DNA of 64,000 nt, from the NCBI GenBank assembly GCA_008828725.1, contig MEHQ01001873.1, positions 276,792 to 340,791 of the forward strand, given 5' to 3'. The translations under genes were made by a program, and so were the position numbers. A model generated the notes under the pieces. It was not told where the DNA came from, ran no database searches, and saw nothing but the letters and a program-made list of their open reading frames with translations. The stretch is from Saccharina japonica. Its lineage: Eukaryota; Sar; Phaeophyceae; Laminariales; Laminariaceae. This document shows positions 56,601 to 62,049 of the stretch, piece by piece. Numbering within the stretch: the stretch's first letter is position 1; every line of letters begins with the position of its first letter.

Positions 56601-59600
56601 ACGACGTTCCTACCGATTCGAGCGAGTACTGGGGTTATCGTGTTATCGTTGGGCATTATCATGATCAGAAAATCGGTTCGCGCTTCCGTTGAATGGGAGT
56701 GTTACGTGTAGGCTAGGTAGCCTATACGTATGTGCGTAGTCAACGTTCAGCACAAGCATTGATAGTCACTGGTACATATAATATTAAGAGCATTACGTAC
56801 GAGTATAAATAGCCGAAGTGTGTGTGTTCTTCACATTAAACCGTCTCCTTCCTACCCGTCAACATCCAGCACACCCAGTGTCTGTGCCGATTCTTCATCC
56901 TAGAGAGATACCAGTTCTGTGGTCACAAAACAGAGGGTCCATCATCAAGTGGAGCTCAAGTGTCACGTGGTTTCGTCGCGTTGTACTAACCTTATCAGCG
57001 CGGACATGGGCGTGTCAAGTGTTACGCTACTACGTAGCCTATACATACGTACCAGGGCGTAAAACAGGCGTCCGGCTCGTGGTGCGCGATACATGCGTCA
57101 ATATACTCAAAATGTATGTCTAACCCGCTCGGTTTAGCTGTTTTGAGACCTGCTTCGTCCTCAGGCAGAGAGAGAGAAACGGCAACAGTTTCAATCGAAT
57201 TCTCGAAGAGAGTAAAGTACTCTTTATATGCTAAAAAAGGAAACCAGCCTAAAAAAAAGCATTTACGCAAAGACGAAATCACAACAAATAAAGGCCCAAA
57301 AAAATTAATCGCTTGCAGCGAAAAGCACGCCAGAAAAAAAATCGCCTGCGGCCCAATATATAGCCTGCGACAAAATGACCCACACATTTGTTTCCGCCTA
57401 GATGCGACCCAAGGCGAAACAAGGTGCAGCACGGGGAAACCGTGGTGCGGCAAGCCGCACCATGCCTTCGGCCTTCGGTTCGAGGTGAAAAAAACGGGAT
57501 TTACGACAAAAAGGTGGCGACAGCGTTTGCAACAATTCGCCGCCTACTTTACGCCCTGATACGTACGTAGTCAGCGTTCAGTACAAGTAATAATAGTCAC
57601 TGCCACGTTCTAATAGCAAAACTGCGGGGGGCCATAGTAAATAGAACCTACGGTAAACACAAAAACCTACATATTTTACTATTTTTACTAACGACATTTT
57701 GTCCTATTTACTATGGGCCTCCGTAAAATAGCATAAATAACAGAAGCAACAGAGGGTAAATAATCAAGTGGAGCTCAAGTGTCAATTGGTAGTATCGTCG
57801 CGTATCGCTACGTGACATTAACATTTATCAGCGCAGACACTGACTGGTTTGGTGTGCTGGATGTCGTTGGGTAGAAAAAGAAGGGCACACACGACACACA
57901 ACGTTTTCTGGGCGCACGCAAATGACGGCTGCTGGCTGACACACAGCAGCAGCACCAGCTTCAGGGGGAAGAAACCAGAACATACAAACACCAGCGCCAC
58001 CTGAGTCTATCTACAGCAGTAGGTCCGCAACGCACAGCAGCAAGCAGAGCAGTCTGGAAGCCGGAAGCGAGAGACAAAGGGGGGGGAAATAGAAAATAGA
58101 AAATACAATATAATACAGCAGAGCAAGCCAACCAATCCTCGTAGTACCGGGGCTCAAGAGAGGTACGGTACAGGCCGAAAAAAACTATCTTAATTAGAGT
58201 ACTCTATTTTGCACGGTGTAAAAACTATATAGGTTTAGTGTAGGCGGGTCCAGCCGATTTGGCCTCTCTAAAGTGTACTTATTATCTTAGCGTGACGTTA
58301 ATCCACTGCTGTCCCACGTATTTGAGGACAGACTACTTGGAATTAGTGTGGAATATTTTTTTCAGTCCTGAATGGGTTAAGTGGGTGATCTCGTGCAAAA
58401 GTTGGAACACTCGAGGACCATTCTCGAGAATGGTTCGCAGAAAATGCAGAAAGTATTCAACCGGAGAGATAGACGACTCAGAAGAGTCTGGCTCCCCAAT
58501 TACAAAACAAGGAACTCGAGGGTCCAGATGGCGTGGAGCAAGTCGAGCAGTTCTGCGATGTCATCGCTTCACACAAGTAGCTGTACGAGTAGCTATATAC
58601 TACGACTGCTGCTGCTGTGTAGCCAGCGACGCTCCGAGTATTGATGGACAAGGAGGTGTCGGCGGCGCTTGCTCACCTCGCCGCCGAAAAGCTTTTTCCT
58701 CAGCCGCTGGTGCTGCTGCTGCTGCTGCTGTACGCTGGTTGATGGTCGCCATATATATACAACACTCAAGATAAGACACCCCCCCCCTACGACAAATTTC
58801 AAATTTCCAAAGTTACGAGGCGACTGCTGTCTCCGAAAAGGGGAGGGGGTCGGGCGCCAGGCGCACACAACCAAAAGATGGCGGCTTTGGAAAGCTTCGT
58901 ATCGCTCGGCGTTTCACGCGTTTCCCATAATCGAGAAAACCAGCTGAAAAAAAAACGTCCGAGAGCGGGTGTGTTATCTTACTATTAATAACAGTATCCC
59001 CTGTGTAGTAAGTAAGGTACGGTAGTGCTACTCGTACGTCTGTAAGAATCGTGTGTACGAATCACGTAAAAAAATGAAGAAACAGGCGTGATGAGATCGA
59101 GGATTTGGTCGAAACTCATATTTGTGTATTAATAGCTGAGTGTGATACTTCGATCGCGCGTTGTATGATACGAGCCCGTACTCGTGTAAGCTGCTGCTGC
59201 TGCTGTGTTGTGTGTCGTGTATATACCGAATCGCTCTACGTACGTAAAACAGCTCATCAACCTGTCTCAACTGCTTACTATCAATACTATCAGATACTGC
59301 TGTTGTATACGGGGGTATGTATACCGTGTGAACGTGTTCAAAACACAGCTGGTCCAAAAGAACATACCCTGGTACCAGGTATGATAGCGGGTTGCTTGGG
59401 CCCGAGGAGATATTGGTGTGTCTGTGTCGCGATGATACGCGCGAACTCAACAAAGAGAGAGGGGGGACTGGGCTCCAACGTCTATACCTGGTAGATCATA
59501 CCGAACCAGTCGAGCTCTCTCCGAGAAAAGGTGGGGGAACCCAAAACAAAGCCAACTGAACCCATTCTTCATACCAGGTACACAACAAACTCGCCAACAA

Positions 59601-60027
59601 AGAATACTTTACTTCTCGCCGGAGCAGCCACAAAGAGGCTATTTATACGATTCTGTTGGGTTGCTTGCGGGTGTGCACGGATGCAAGCATGTGCAGGCAG
59701 GGAGGCAGCTTGGAAGAGCGAGCGAATTGGGGGAGGGTGCACCATACCAACAATTGCTCCGCTGTTCCAACCCCTACTGCTGCTACTACTACGACTATGT
59801 ACGTGCAGCAGGTGAAGCTCTCACCGGCCAGTGGTCTCAGTCACAGCGCCAACGATGGGCCCCACTAGATAGGGGGTCGGGCGGCCAGCCTGCGTGCGCC
59901 CGTACAGGCTCCAGTTTCTCGTGTCCACGGGGCCATCCGCGTCCGAGCTTCTCCCCTGGTGGTTGTTGCCGGCCCTCGACGCCATGGTGCTCGACTCTCC
60001 TGCTATTCCGGTCTGGGCGAAGGGCAT
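38516..60027 (-). CDS. PhoD-like metallophosphatase, at least 12 exons over 21.5 kb
   Basis: Exons, 5' to 3': 59825..60027, 49589..49670, 48715..48866, 47685..47816, 46656..46784, 44903..44991, 44459..44566, 43133..43229, 41964..42113, 41472..41540, 39563..39674, 38516..38653. All eleven joins keep phase and give 487 residues. Residues 53-145 form the N-terminal beta-sandwich (YLVGPIVGAVTETTGR, VLVEVEKDMVV, PTAFQLKNFRPGKRIRV). The phosphatase core follows: VSCN at 147-150, LHLGDQIYAD at 175-184, NYMICDDHEFVDDLG at 249-263, YQVYCEYQKQLLLDLD, MTDNRIERSIH, LGPRQW, PLVFISQ, and GDVHIGG at 430-436. These hold the metal ligands expected of PhoD-like calcineurin-fold enzymes, which cleave phosphate mono- or diesters. 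No signal peptide is evident. Donors are mostly GTGAGT/GTGAGA. The start is the first ATG after an in-frame stop; a second ATG at 59985 has a better ACCATGG context. The last exon is not settled. Substrate is unknown. Confidence 0.9.
38960..39240. repeat. Diverged intronic tandem repeat (~150 bp unit)
   Basis: 'atgtaggttatgatacatca' / 'cctaggatacgatatgccaa' and 'caacccggaag.atatgaaaa' recur near 38990, 39155 and 39500, each followed by A-rich 'acaaaaaaagcaac..' sequence. Confidence 0.6.
39345..39402 (-). pseudogene. Decayed partial copy of exon 11 in the following intron
   Basis: Reverse strand: 'cgccggtggcgttcacatgt', 'gaggcttcaccggctcgtgg', 'gcgagagg'. This aligns with the end of exon 11 and its donor at 39560-39605, but the frame is broken and the donor GTGAGT has become GCGAGA. 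Confidence 0.72.
39563..39674 (-). CDS. PhoD-like gene, exon 11 (GDVHIGG motif)
   Basis: Acceptor 'gctcggccgtgcag', donor TCGTGG|GTGAGT. Encodes EQEALATLLSNWQSAKPNRA and VVTLAGDVHIGGFTDSW, the last metal-ligand segment. Confidence 0.92.
39935..40125. mobile_element. MITE-like element, family E, in intron 10
   Basis: 'agtgccggtccctcgatagt' at the left, 'ccggcgctatagagggacca' at the right; internal 'aacaataccggcactata' and 'gcgggcagccggcactac' match 18712-18921. Confidence 0.8.
40429..40556. mobile_element. MITE-like element, family B, in intron 10
   Basis: 'ctattacgggcaagggacgt' to 'tactatggtcctccgtaata', with 'acacacaaaaacctacc' inside. Confidence 0.8.
40753..40883. mobile_element. MITE-like element, family B, in intron 10
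   Basis: 'tattacggtggaccgtagta' to 'tactatggtcccctgcaata'; internal 'taaaaacctatatgtttccc'. The second family B copy within 330 bp. Confidence 0.8.
40966..41330. mobile_element. Composite: 'tgcggtagaggtgcacca' element carrying a nested family A MITE (41169-41256)
   Basis: Outer pieces 'gctgcggtagaggtgcacca' and 'gtgctacctctatcatagca' are inverted copies. Inside lies a complete family A unit from 'aaccccttaagaaatggtcc' to 'cagttctgaatgggttaag'. The nesting shows that family A moved after the outer element. Confidence 0.7.
41472..41540 (-). CDS. PhoD-like gene, exon 10
   Basis: Acceptor 'tttatttgttgcag', donor AAAGT|GTGAGT. Encodes ATGVAEKVIDDARGTWGHKQ. Confidence 0.88.
41856..41917 (-). pseudogene. 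Decayed partial copy of exon 9 in the following intron
   Basis: 'cgaggggggcgggggcgctg', 'aacagaacggtgtcacagct' and 'ggcgaattacttgg' align with 'cgaggggggtgggcgcgccg', 'aacagaacggtgtcgcagcc' and 'ggcgaaatccttgg' in exon 9. The donor end is missing. Confidence 0.78.
41964..42113 (-). CDS. PhoD-like gene, exon 9
   Basis: Donor AGGC|GTGAGT is clear. The acceptor 'ctaccggcgaag' was chosen because it alone restores phase close to the conserved FLGPRQWDRV; it lacks a strong pyrimidine tract. Ends PTPLVFISQ. Confidence 0.82.
42165..42260 (+). repeat. G-tract-bordered repeat, partial, in intron 8
   Basis: G run, 'tgtacttcattttcatgcat', 'gaccatagaccctcgcatcc', 'ataatgccgggacgggg'. Confidence 0.8.
43133..43229 (-). 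CDS. PhoD-like gene, exon 8
   Basis: Acceptor 'cccccctttag', donor CACCG|GTGAGA. Encodes TDHKLRPYYAFRLSPKVGFF then MTDNRIERSIH. Confidence 0.9.
43370..43650 (+). repeat. Minisatellite, ~20-bp unit aaccgttacaaaa.gacgaa, in intron 7
   Basis: 'accgttacaa' occurs about ten times with spacers of roughly 15-30 bp. Confidence 0.8.
43660..44440. other. Intron 7 sequence without recognised elements
   Basis: 'cgtccagtcca' phrases recur (43733, 43830, 44018, 44126) at irregular spacing, possibly an old repeat. No coding signal. Confidence 0.45.
44459..44566 (-). CDS. PhoD-like gene, exon 7
   Basis: Acceptor 'ttttttttcag', donor GACG|GTGAGT. Encodes DEPEHRDPSTAEFYVARVGY and QVYCEYQKQLLLDLD. Confidence 0.9.
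44903..44991 (-). CDS. PhoD-like gene, exon 6 (DDHE motif)
   Basis: Acceptor 'gttgttgttccag', donor CTCG|GTGAGG. Encodes TWNMPAVVTVLASAANYM then ICDDHEFVDDL, the core active-site segment. Confidence 0.92.
45000..45560 (+). repeat. CAA/CAG/CCA microsatellite tract in intron 5
   Basis: Long runs of caa, cag, acc and cca trinucleotides with interruptions. It lies immediately 5' of exon 6 in transcription direction, ending in the exon's acceptor region. Confidence 0.92.
45940..46085. repeat. GATC/AGATCAT-rich repeat
   Basis: 'acagatcatcgattcc', 'gggcagatgatctatatgat', 'ggatctgtacgac'. Similar GATC-rich pieces occur at 1735-1890, 22660-22745 and 24712-24830, and have an inverted layout ('acagatcat' .. 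'gatctgtac'). Confidence 0.5.
46099..46270. mobile_element. MITE-like element, family D, in intron 5
   Basis: 'ataagaaacaggctaataag', 'cttgaaattagtgtagaaag', 'atccagcctggaccagct', 'gtaggtgtcctgtactgtat'. Confidence 0.85.
46452..46562. mobile_element. MITE-like element, family B, in intron 5
   Basis: 'attacgggggaccatagaaa' to 'tactatggccccccgtaata', nearly perfect inverted ends of ~25 bp. Confidence 0.88.
46656..46784 (-). CDS. PhoD-like gene, exon 5
   Basis: Acceptor 'gcgtttttttccag', donor CGCAC|GTGAGT. Encodes HGGSARFESSWQACLTKM and NLRPALLECYRKTYR, the helical segment between the two metal motifs. Confidence 0.9.
46800..47640. repeat. A-rich/AC-rich low-complexity sequence in intron 4
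   Basis: 'aaaacaa', 'acaaaac', 'gaaacggcc' motifs dominate. Phe/Cys-rich frames on the reverse strand come from this bias. Confidence 0.7.
47685..47816 (-). CDS. PhoD-like gene, exon 4 (metal-site motif GDQIYAD)
   Basis: Acceptor 'gtgattcgacgcag', donor GCCAA|GTGAGA. Encodes VSCN, LWDRLARSAG and VLHLGDQIYADEDF, the first clear metal-ligand segment. Confidence 0.92.
47930..48145. repeat. CGGGT-type array, second locus, in intron 3
   Basis: 'ggtcatgacctgacccgtgg' at the left, 'gggtcgggtcgggtctgg' in the middle, inverted 'ctcgacccgggccgacccgc' at the right. The same design as 25075-25945 but shorter. Confidence 0.85.
48360..48612 (+). repeat. Minisatellite with gcatcgcatcac units, in intron 3
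   Basis: 'catcgcatcacgccgcatca' and 'cgttttacgtgttgcatcca' recur in a nested ~100-bp pattern. Confidence 0.82.
48715..48866 (-). CDS. PhoD-like gene, exon 3
   Basis: Acceptor 'ttcgaaccatccag', donor GCATC|GTAAGT. Encodes RVTGKKPTAFQLKNFRPGKR through FTTTSAKTLWKIA, the end of the sandwich and the linker strand. Confidence 0.88.
48885..49085 (+). repeat. G-run with partial second-family repeat and a ~80-bp duplication, in intron 2
   Basis: G run, 'gcgtactcatttgttgcttg', then 'aggggggtgttttatgctac' and 'caggggggtgttttacccaa' open two similar units ending in 'tacccagtct'. Confidence 0.65.
49270..49515 (+). repeat. Minisatellite gactctgggggtacctgggtacatacc, in intron 2
   Basis: Six to seven units of 30-60 bp with 'gggggtacc.gggtac' cores. 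Confidence 0.88.
49589..49670 (-). CDS. PhoD-like gene, exon 2
   Basis: Acceptor 'cgctttcttgcag', donor AAACAG|GTACGA. Encodes VLVEVEKDMVVRMDAF and GTKVCSVKQ of the N-terminal sandwich. Confidence 0.85.
49695..50045 (+). repeat. Purine-rich gaacgaaaa-type tract at the 3' end of intron 1
   Basis: Degenerate repeats of gaaaac/gagaac. Read on the transcribed (reverse) strand it is an unusually long pyrimidine-rich tract of ~350 bases directly upstream of the exon 2 acceptor at 49671. Confidence 0.8.
50628..51025. mobile_element. Family A MITE (50628-50709), R1 repeat (50737-50825), inverted family A MITE (50936-51025)
   Basis: 'cttaaccccttaagaactgg' to 'cagttctgaatgggttaagt', then R1 after an A run, then 'cttaacccattcagaactga' to 'agttcttaaggggttaagt' in the opposite orientation. 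The following phrases 'aatctatcctatgtttaaaa' and 'aacctatcctatattcatta' are also alike, so the segment may be part of a larger duplicated unit. Confidence 0.82.
51030..51360 (+). repeat. Diverged tandem units with tgtgtcgtgtg..ctcacgttagc
   Basis: 'gtcgtgtgt' plus 'ctcacgttagc' recur near 51140, 51240 and 51290, and weakly near 51720-51840. Two 'cgccacaagtaat' type ends are seen. Confidence 0.6.
51861..51960. repeat. Structured short repeat R1
   Basis: 'caacagctgcgtgatcgaag', 'atttcgtcgaaactcatatt', 'agctgagtgtgatacttcga'. The nested-hairpin arms are kept although the loop differs from other copies. Confidence 0.75.
52137..52250. mobile_element. MITE-like element, family B
   Basis: 'attaccgagaacataataaa' at the left, 'actacgccccccgtcataac' at the right; diverged. 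Confidence 0.65.
52413..52503. mobile_element. MITE-like element, family A
   Basis: 'aaccccttaagaaccggccc' to 'cagttttgaatgggttaag', with 'accacttggaataagtgtgg' inside. Directly followed by a 'gtcacttgaggacctctata' piece. Confidence 0.82.
52824..52903 (+). ncRNA. tRNA-like sequence with polymerase III signals (possible tRNA-derived SINE or tRNA pseudogene)
   Basis: 'ggtggtctaacaggtggcca' resembles an A box/D-arm, 'gggttcgagtctcc' matches the B box, and a T run (52896 on) would serve as terminator. A cloverleaf with a paired acceptor stem could not be formed, so a working tRNA is unlikely. Confidence 0.4.
53797..53979. mobile_element. MITE-like element, family D
   Basis: 'agtacaggacgcctaccgta', 'gaacaggctaataagaaagc', 'aagaaatccagcctggacca', 'tcgtgtcctgtactgtatac'. 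Confidence 0.85.
54369..54650. mobile_element. Foldback element with ~40-bp inverted ends and a telomere-like centre
   Basis: The left arm 'gtgcaggagcaacctgcaaa' with flanks (54369-54411) is the reverse complement of the right arm (54609-54650) with about four changes in 40. The inside carries 'gtgttagggttagggtta' (54529-54546). Confidence 0.88.
54870..55161. mobile_element. Foldback element with ~45-bp inverted ends and a telomere-like centre
   Basis: Left arm 'gtaaatctgcccgcgcaggc', 'gaacttc', 'gtgcccgcat'; right arm 'atgcgggcac', 'gaagttcacccgcgcgggca', 'gatttac' inverted. Near the middle: 'cctctaaccctctaaccctg' and 'accctaac'. A 220-bp spacer separates it from the element at 54369. Confidence 0.88.
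55207..55800. repeat. Cluster of short repeat R2, direct and inverted
   Basis: Direct copies at 55207-55290, 55300-55360 and 55590-55640; inverted ends 'gtttaatgtgaagaacacac' at 55658 and 55757, the latter two within a ~100-bp duplicated unit ('cgccagcaatggagatgcgt' twice). Confidence 0.8.
56242..56425. mobile_element. Two family A-like elements
   Basis: 56242-56322: 'cttaacccattcagaaccga' to 'accagttcttaa'. 56340-56425: a variant whose 'ggactggagtcccgttttgg' and 'ccaaaacgggactgcagtcc' are mirror ends, a near-perfect hairpin. Confidence 0.75.
56815..56905 (+). repeat. Short repeat R2
   Basis: 'gtgtgtgttcttcacattaa', 'cctacccgtcaacatccagc', 'cacccagtgtctgtgccgat', full length. Confidence 0.8.
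56910..57620. other. Intron 1 sequence; unassigned open frame 57116-57559 (+)
   Basis: A 147-codon frame opens here. The protein is basic, with KKK-rich stretches and no recognised domain. 'caagtggagctcaagtgtca' at 56944 recurs at 57767, so this is probably another repeat unit. Confidence 0.35.
57622..57732. mobile_element. MITE-like element, family B
   Basis: 'tgcggggggccatagtaaat' to 'tactatgggcctccgtaaaa', with 'cacaaaaacctacatatttt' inside. Confidence 0.82.
58145..58382. mobile_element. Partial family C MITE followed by a family A MITE
   Basis: 'ggtacaggccgaaaaaaact', 'actatataggtttagtgtag', 'gcgggtccagccgatttggc' match 10779-10960. At 58300-58382 'atccactgctgtcccacgta' to 'cagtcctgaatgggttaag' is a family A copy with a decayed left end. 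Confidence 0.72.
58385..58980. other. Intron 1 sequence; unassigned GC-rich patch
   Basis: The stretch 58630-58740 looks coding in base use (one + frame reads MDKEVSAALAHLAAEKLFP before a CTG repeat), but no family is recognised and no splice context confirms it. It may be an unrelated exon, a retrocopy or chance. Confidence 0.3.
59081..59162. repeat. Structured short repeat R1, diverged A-tract
   Basis: 'gatgagatcgaggatttggt', 'cgaaactcatatttg', 'agctgagtgtgatacttcga'. The loop is replaced by 'tgtattaata' while both pairing arms remain. Confidence 0.72.
59825..60027 (-). CDS. PhoD-like gene, exon 1
   Basis: Residues 1-67 plus two bases. Ends VGPIVGAVTETTG and CG|GTGAGA. The codon is completed as Arg by the first base of exon 2, 10.15 kb away, giving TETTGR-VLVEVE, the usual continuous strand of this domain. 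Confidence 0.8.
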
Positions 60028-60310
60028 GTAGGCGTCAGCTTTAAGTGACGGGGTTCGTTGCTGTGGCACCTAACTAGCAAGCTCTCTGTGTGGTGTTTTT
60101 CGGTTCCCTTGCTGGTGGGCAGCCTCTGGGCTTGTGGAGGGATAAATTGAGAGCGGAGATGCAACCACAAGTTTCGGGAAACAGGCCTTTCGTCGTGGTA
60201 TGCAAAGCCACGTCCCGGGGTGGAAGGCAGGCGCTGAGGTTATACTTCGTCGTACTCGCCTTGTGAAGGCTGTGCACGGGTTGGAGCGACGAGCTTCAGT
60301 AGGTGCCACG
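60028..60310 (-). promoter_or_regulatory. 5' flank and probable leader of the PhoD-like gene
   Basis: GC-richer sequence directly upstream of the start codon, with an in-frame stop (60070-60072) that limits the coding start. No clear TATA box or other core motif could be placed; an upstream non-coding exon is possible. Confidence 0.4.
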
Positions 60311-61830
60311 GGCAGGCTCTGCGCAAAAAAGAAACATAATGGGGAGTTCCAAATATAAGGCGTTTTTTGTTACAGTTTCAAGTGGGAATCGCCCACACTA
60401 AAAATCTCAGAAATCTCAGAATCAGCGGAGAGAACCGAGAACCGAGATCCACAGGGGGCGTGAAAGAGGGCCATGTTGGTCTAGAACAAAAAAAGGTAAA
60501 GGTGTACGCTTCATCCAAAGAAAGCGATGAGACGGGCTCAAGGCCCCGACCGGCATTTCGGCACCCCGACTCAGCACAGATAGTTATTGAATACTCTATT
60601 AATAGAGGTTCAAGAAAGATGAAAGATATCATATCGAATACCGATACAGGCCCAATACACACACAAAAAAAATGGAACCGAAGAAACCGACAAAGCGACC
60701 GTTGCTATTTTAATGTTAGGTCCTCTGTGAGGATTCGGGTACGTACGTACGTAGATCTACAGTAGATATAATATCGTCATGGATAGGTCACTGCTATACA
60801 GCAGCTGCAGCACTATGTTGATGATCTATTGCTAAATAAATGGGCGATTTGCTGCGTCAGCTGCGTAGTGCTACATATATTATGTGCATGCGTGCAGGCA
60901 TACACATACAACAACAAACAGTCGTACGATACCTACTACCTATCTATATCTATACCTACCTGTGGTATAATACTTGGTACGTGCGAGTATCACATTTATT
61001 TGTTGTATGTATGCATCCGTACCTATACTCTGATGTATGATGTGTACTACTGTACACAGTAACAAAGTAGTAGTACCATAGTATAAAGGGCGATTGCCAA
61101 AATCAGGTACACCTGGTCACTTTGGTGCCAAAAACAGTTAGGACTCTAAAATCAAGTTTTGTGGCGGCTGCCGTGTACTGCTGTCGTTGTGAAGTACCTG
61201 GTATACCTACGAATAATAATCAACACAGCAGACAGGCAGGCAGACAGGTAGATGATGGCGCTACGGCAAGGAAGGCTGTGTGTGGTGGTGATGATAAACG
61301 GATAGAGAAGATGTATATATAGTCACTATTAATAGTGCGGATACCGAGTAAATATACCGGTAATAATAGACACACCCGAGAGAGCTGTAACAATTACAAT
61401 TACGATCACGAATTCATTAATACCGCGTCTCGACCGCGCGCTGTAAATAAATGCATGTAACTGATGTGATATACACCACCAGGTATATATATATATATAT
61501 GTAACTTCCTGAGGCACACCACTGGGGGAGAATTATTACCAGGTTTACCAAGGAGGGTTTGTTTACTGTAAGTTAAATAATACCTGGTATTACGTAGTAA
61601 AAAAGGCCACGGCACACAATGATTGAGAGCATCATTTTTACCGTACTCATACGTCCGTTACGTCGGTCCGTGTGGTTATTTTCTAGGTCTGCAGTATACC
61701 TGGTATACTTACTACACATCCGAACGATACAACAACAGCAAGCAGCAGCAGCAGCAGGCATCAGCAGAAAAAAATACAGATCGTCAGAGTTCACTAACTT
61801 CTACTCTTAATTAGTATAAGTTAGTCGTAC
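60311..61830. other. Intergenic; no supported gene
   Basis: Contains AT-rich stretches, a 'ccaaaatcaggtacacctgg' piece (61092-61140) of the repeat seen at 23035, and short TA runs near 61485. The 132-codon frame at 60367 (+) is not recognisable. Confidence 0.4.
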
Positions 61831-61832
61831 TA

Positions 61833-62045
61833 ATAACCCCCCCCCCCCCCCCCCCCCCTAGTAGCTCCGTCTCGAAAGGGATGCGTGGTCAATGGTCAAA
61901 AGACTAAGGCGGATAACAAATGAGTACGCCCTCCCCCTCCCCCCCGCCCAGTAGGATGCAGCTCACACCCTTCACGCGACTCGCCCAACACCTCACGGCG
62001 CTTCGCGCTTGGTGCTAGTAATGTCTGCCTGGTCGGTGAAAACTC
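61833..62045 (-). repeat. C-tract plus reverse-strand copies of both G-tract repeat families
   Basis: C run (61833-61858), second-family piece 'ctccgtctcgaaagggatgc' / 'gtggtcaatggtcaaaagac', then after another C-rich stretch a first-family reverse copy ('gtaggatgcagctcacaccc', 'gcgcttggtgctagtaatgt'). Confidence 0.78.
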
Positions 62046-62049
62046 TGCT

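Noticed and set aside
57116..57559. 147-codon basic protein
   Set aside because: No domain, lies within the phosphatase intron 1, and contains A-rich stretches typical of local repeats.
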